From contig CAKAPZ010000079.1 in NCBI GenBank assembly GCA_916720015.1, positions 1-5,270 on the forward strand: 5,270 bases of DNA. The letters run 5' to 3'. Under the pieces are notes generated by a model that was given only the letters and a program-made list of their open reading frames with translations, had not been told where the DNA came from and did no database searches. Positions 4,879 to 5,270 of the stretch are shown here, one piece after another. Source of the DNA: an uncultured Atopobium sp. (GTDB taxonomy: Bacteria; Actinomycetota; Coriobacteriia; Coriobacteriales; Atopobiaceae). Each line of letters starts with the position of its first letter. Within the stretch, counting starts at the first letter, position 1. Made by a program: the position numbers and the translations under genes.

Positions 4879-5270
4879 ATGGACAGGTCAAAAGGGTTTT
4901 TTATCACGGTAATTTGCTTCGTATATTTTGTTATTTGCGTCCTGGCAGTGGTTTATTTCTTCTTCTCAAATTTCTCTTTCTTCTCACTTGATTATATTAC
5001 TCCAGTGAGCTTTCTTGGCACTTTGTTAACAATACCGCAGGCATTATTTCTTATGTCTATTTTCATTCTAATAACTTCACTAATACTGTTGTCTAAAATA
5101 AAATCTATGGTTACTTTTTTTAAAAAAGCAACTTACCTATTTGCTATTTATAATACCTCTGTTGCTTTTTGTGCAGCATTATTTTTATTCATTCCTTGCA
5201 TTTTTTCCTGTCAAAATGATTATAAACCTGTAGTAAATACTGGAGAAATTTCATTATCCAGAGTTGTTTT
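4879..5270 (+). CDS. Multi-pass membrane protein, 5' part only (runs off window)
   Basis: An ATG at 4879 with AGGA seven bases upstream (4868-4871) opens a frame of 130 codons that is still open at the window end. The product begins MDRSKGFFITVICFVYF. It has three predicted membrane helices near residues 8-29, 46-71 and 86-110, with a basic loop between the second and third (KIKSMVTFFKKA, 73-84) that would be cytoplasmic. The third helix ends in CIFSCQNDYKPVV (106-118), after which the chain turns hydrophilic and probably lies outside the cell. I do not recognise the family. The stretch is AT-rich with A/T-ending codons, unlike the TPR genes, which fits acquired DNA. It is divergent to the holin-like ORF and could belong to the same element. 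Confidence 0.7.
   Translation, partial: MDRSKGFFITVICFVYFVICVLAVVYFFFSNFSFFSLDYITPVSFLGTLLTIPQALFLMSIFILITSLILLSKIKSMVTFFKKATYLFAIYNTSVAFCAALFLFIPCIFSCQNDYKPVVNTGEISLSRVV

Overview
The window looks like a chromosomal segment of a Gram-positive, fermentative, probably anaerobic bacterium. My guess is Coriobacteriia (an Atopobium/Lancefieldella/Olsenella relative), from remembered similarity of the dehydrogenase and the TPR proteins. Moderate GC, AAGGAG-type ribosome binding sites and a tRNA gene with encoded CCA are compatible but do not prove it. The taxonomic call is inference.

Layout. Positions 1-571 hold no supported gene. They contain three copies of a 23-25 bp motif in mixed orientation (196-343), a GC-rich stretch with a 29 bp tandem duplication (430-487), and a strong intrinsic terminator (510-544) for the gene to its right. 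A minus-strand iron-dependent alcohol dehydrogenase follows (572-1786). It has a clear ribosome binding site, a candidate promoter and a 9-9-9 palindrome that probably serves as an operator (1868-1902). The intergenic region 1787-2094 is shared with a divergent two-gene plus-strand operon.

The operon consists of two GTG-started genes overlapping by 4 bp (2095-3330 and 3327-4355). They encode collinear, diverged paralogues of a TPR-like helical-repeat protein. The first has a Gly/Pro-rich, collagen-like tail built from a 42 bp tandem repeat; the second lacks it. Their function is unknown, and the overlap suggests translational coupling and possibly a hetero-complex.

A tRNA-Glu(UUC) gene lies at 4424-4498. 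Immediately beyond its CCA end the DNA becomes strongly AT-rich. This part holds a short minus-strand ORF resembling the C-terminal part of TcdE/Cph1-type phage holins (4503-4736), apparently without its N-terminus, and the start of a plus-strand multi-pass membrane protein cut off by the window end (4879-5270). The tRNA, the abrupt composition change and the holin fragment together suggest the edge of a prophage remnant or other tRNA-targeted island.

The dehydrogenase probably reduces an aldehyde to an alcohol to re-oxidise NADH during fermentation. Nothing ties it functionally to the TPR operon except the shared upstream region. The least explained content is the three-copy intergenic motif, the TPR pair with its repeat tail, and the tRNA-flanking accessory DNA.
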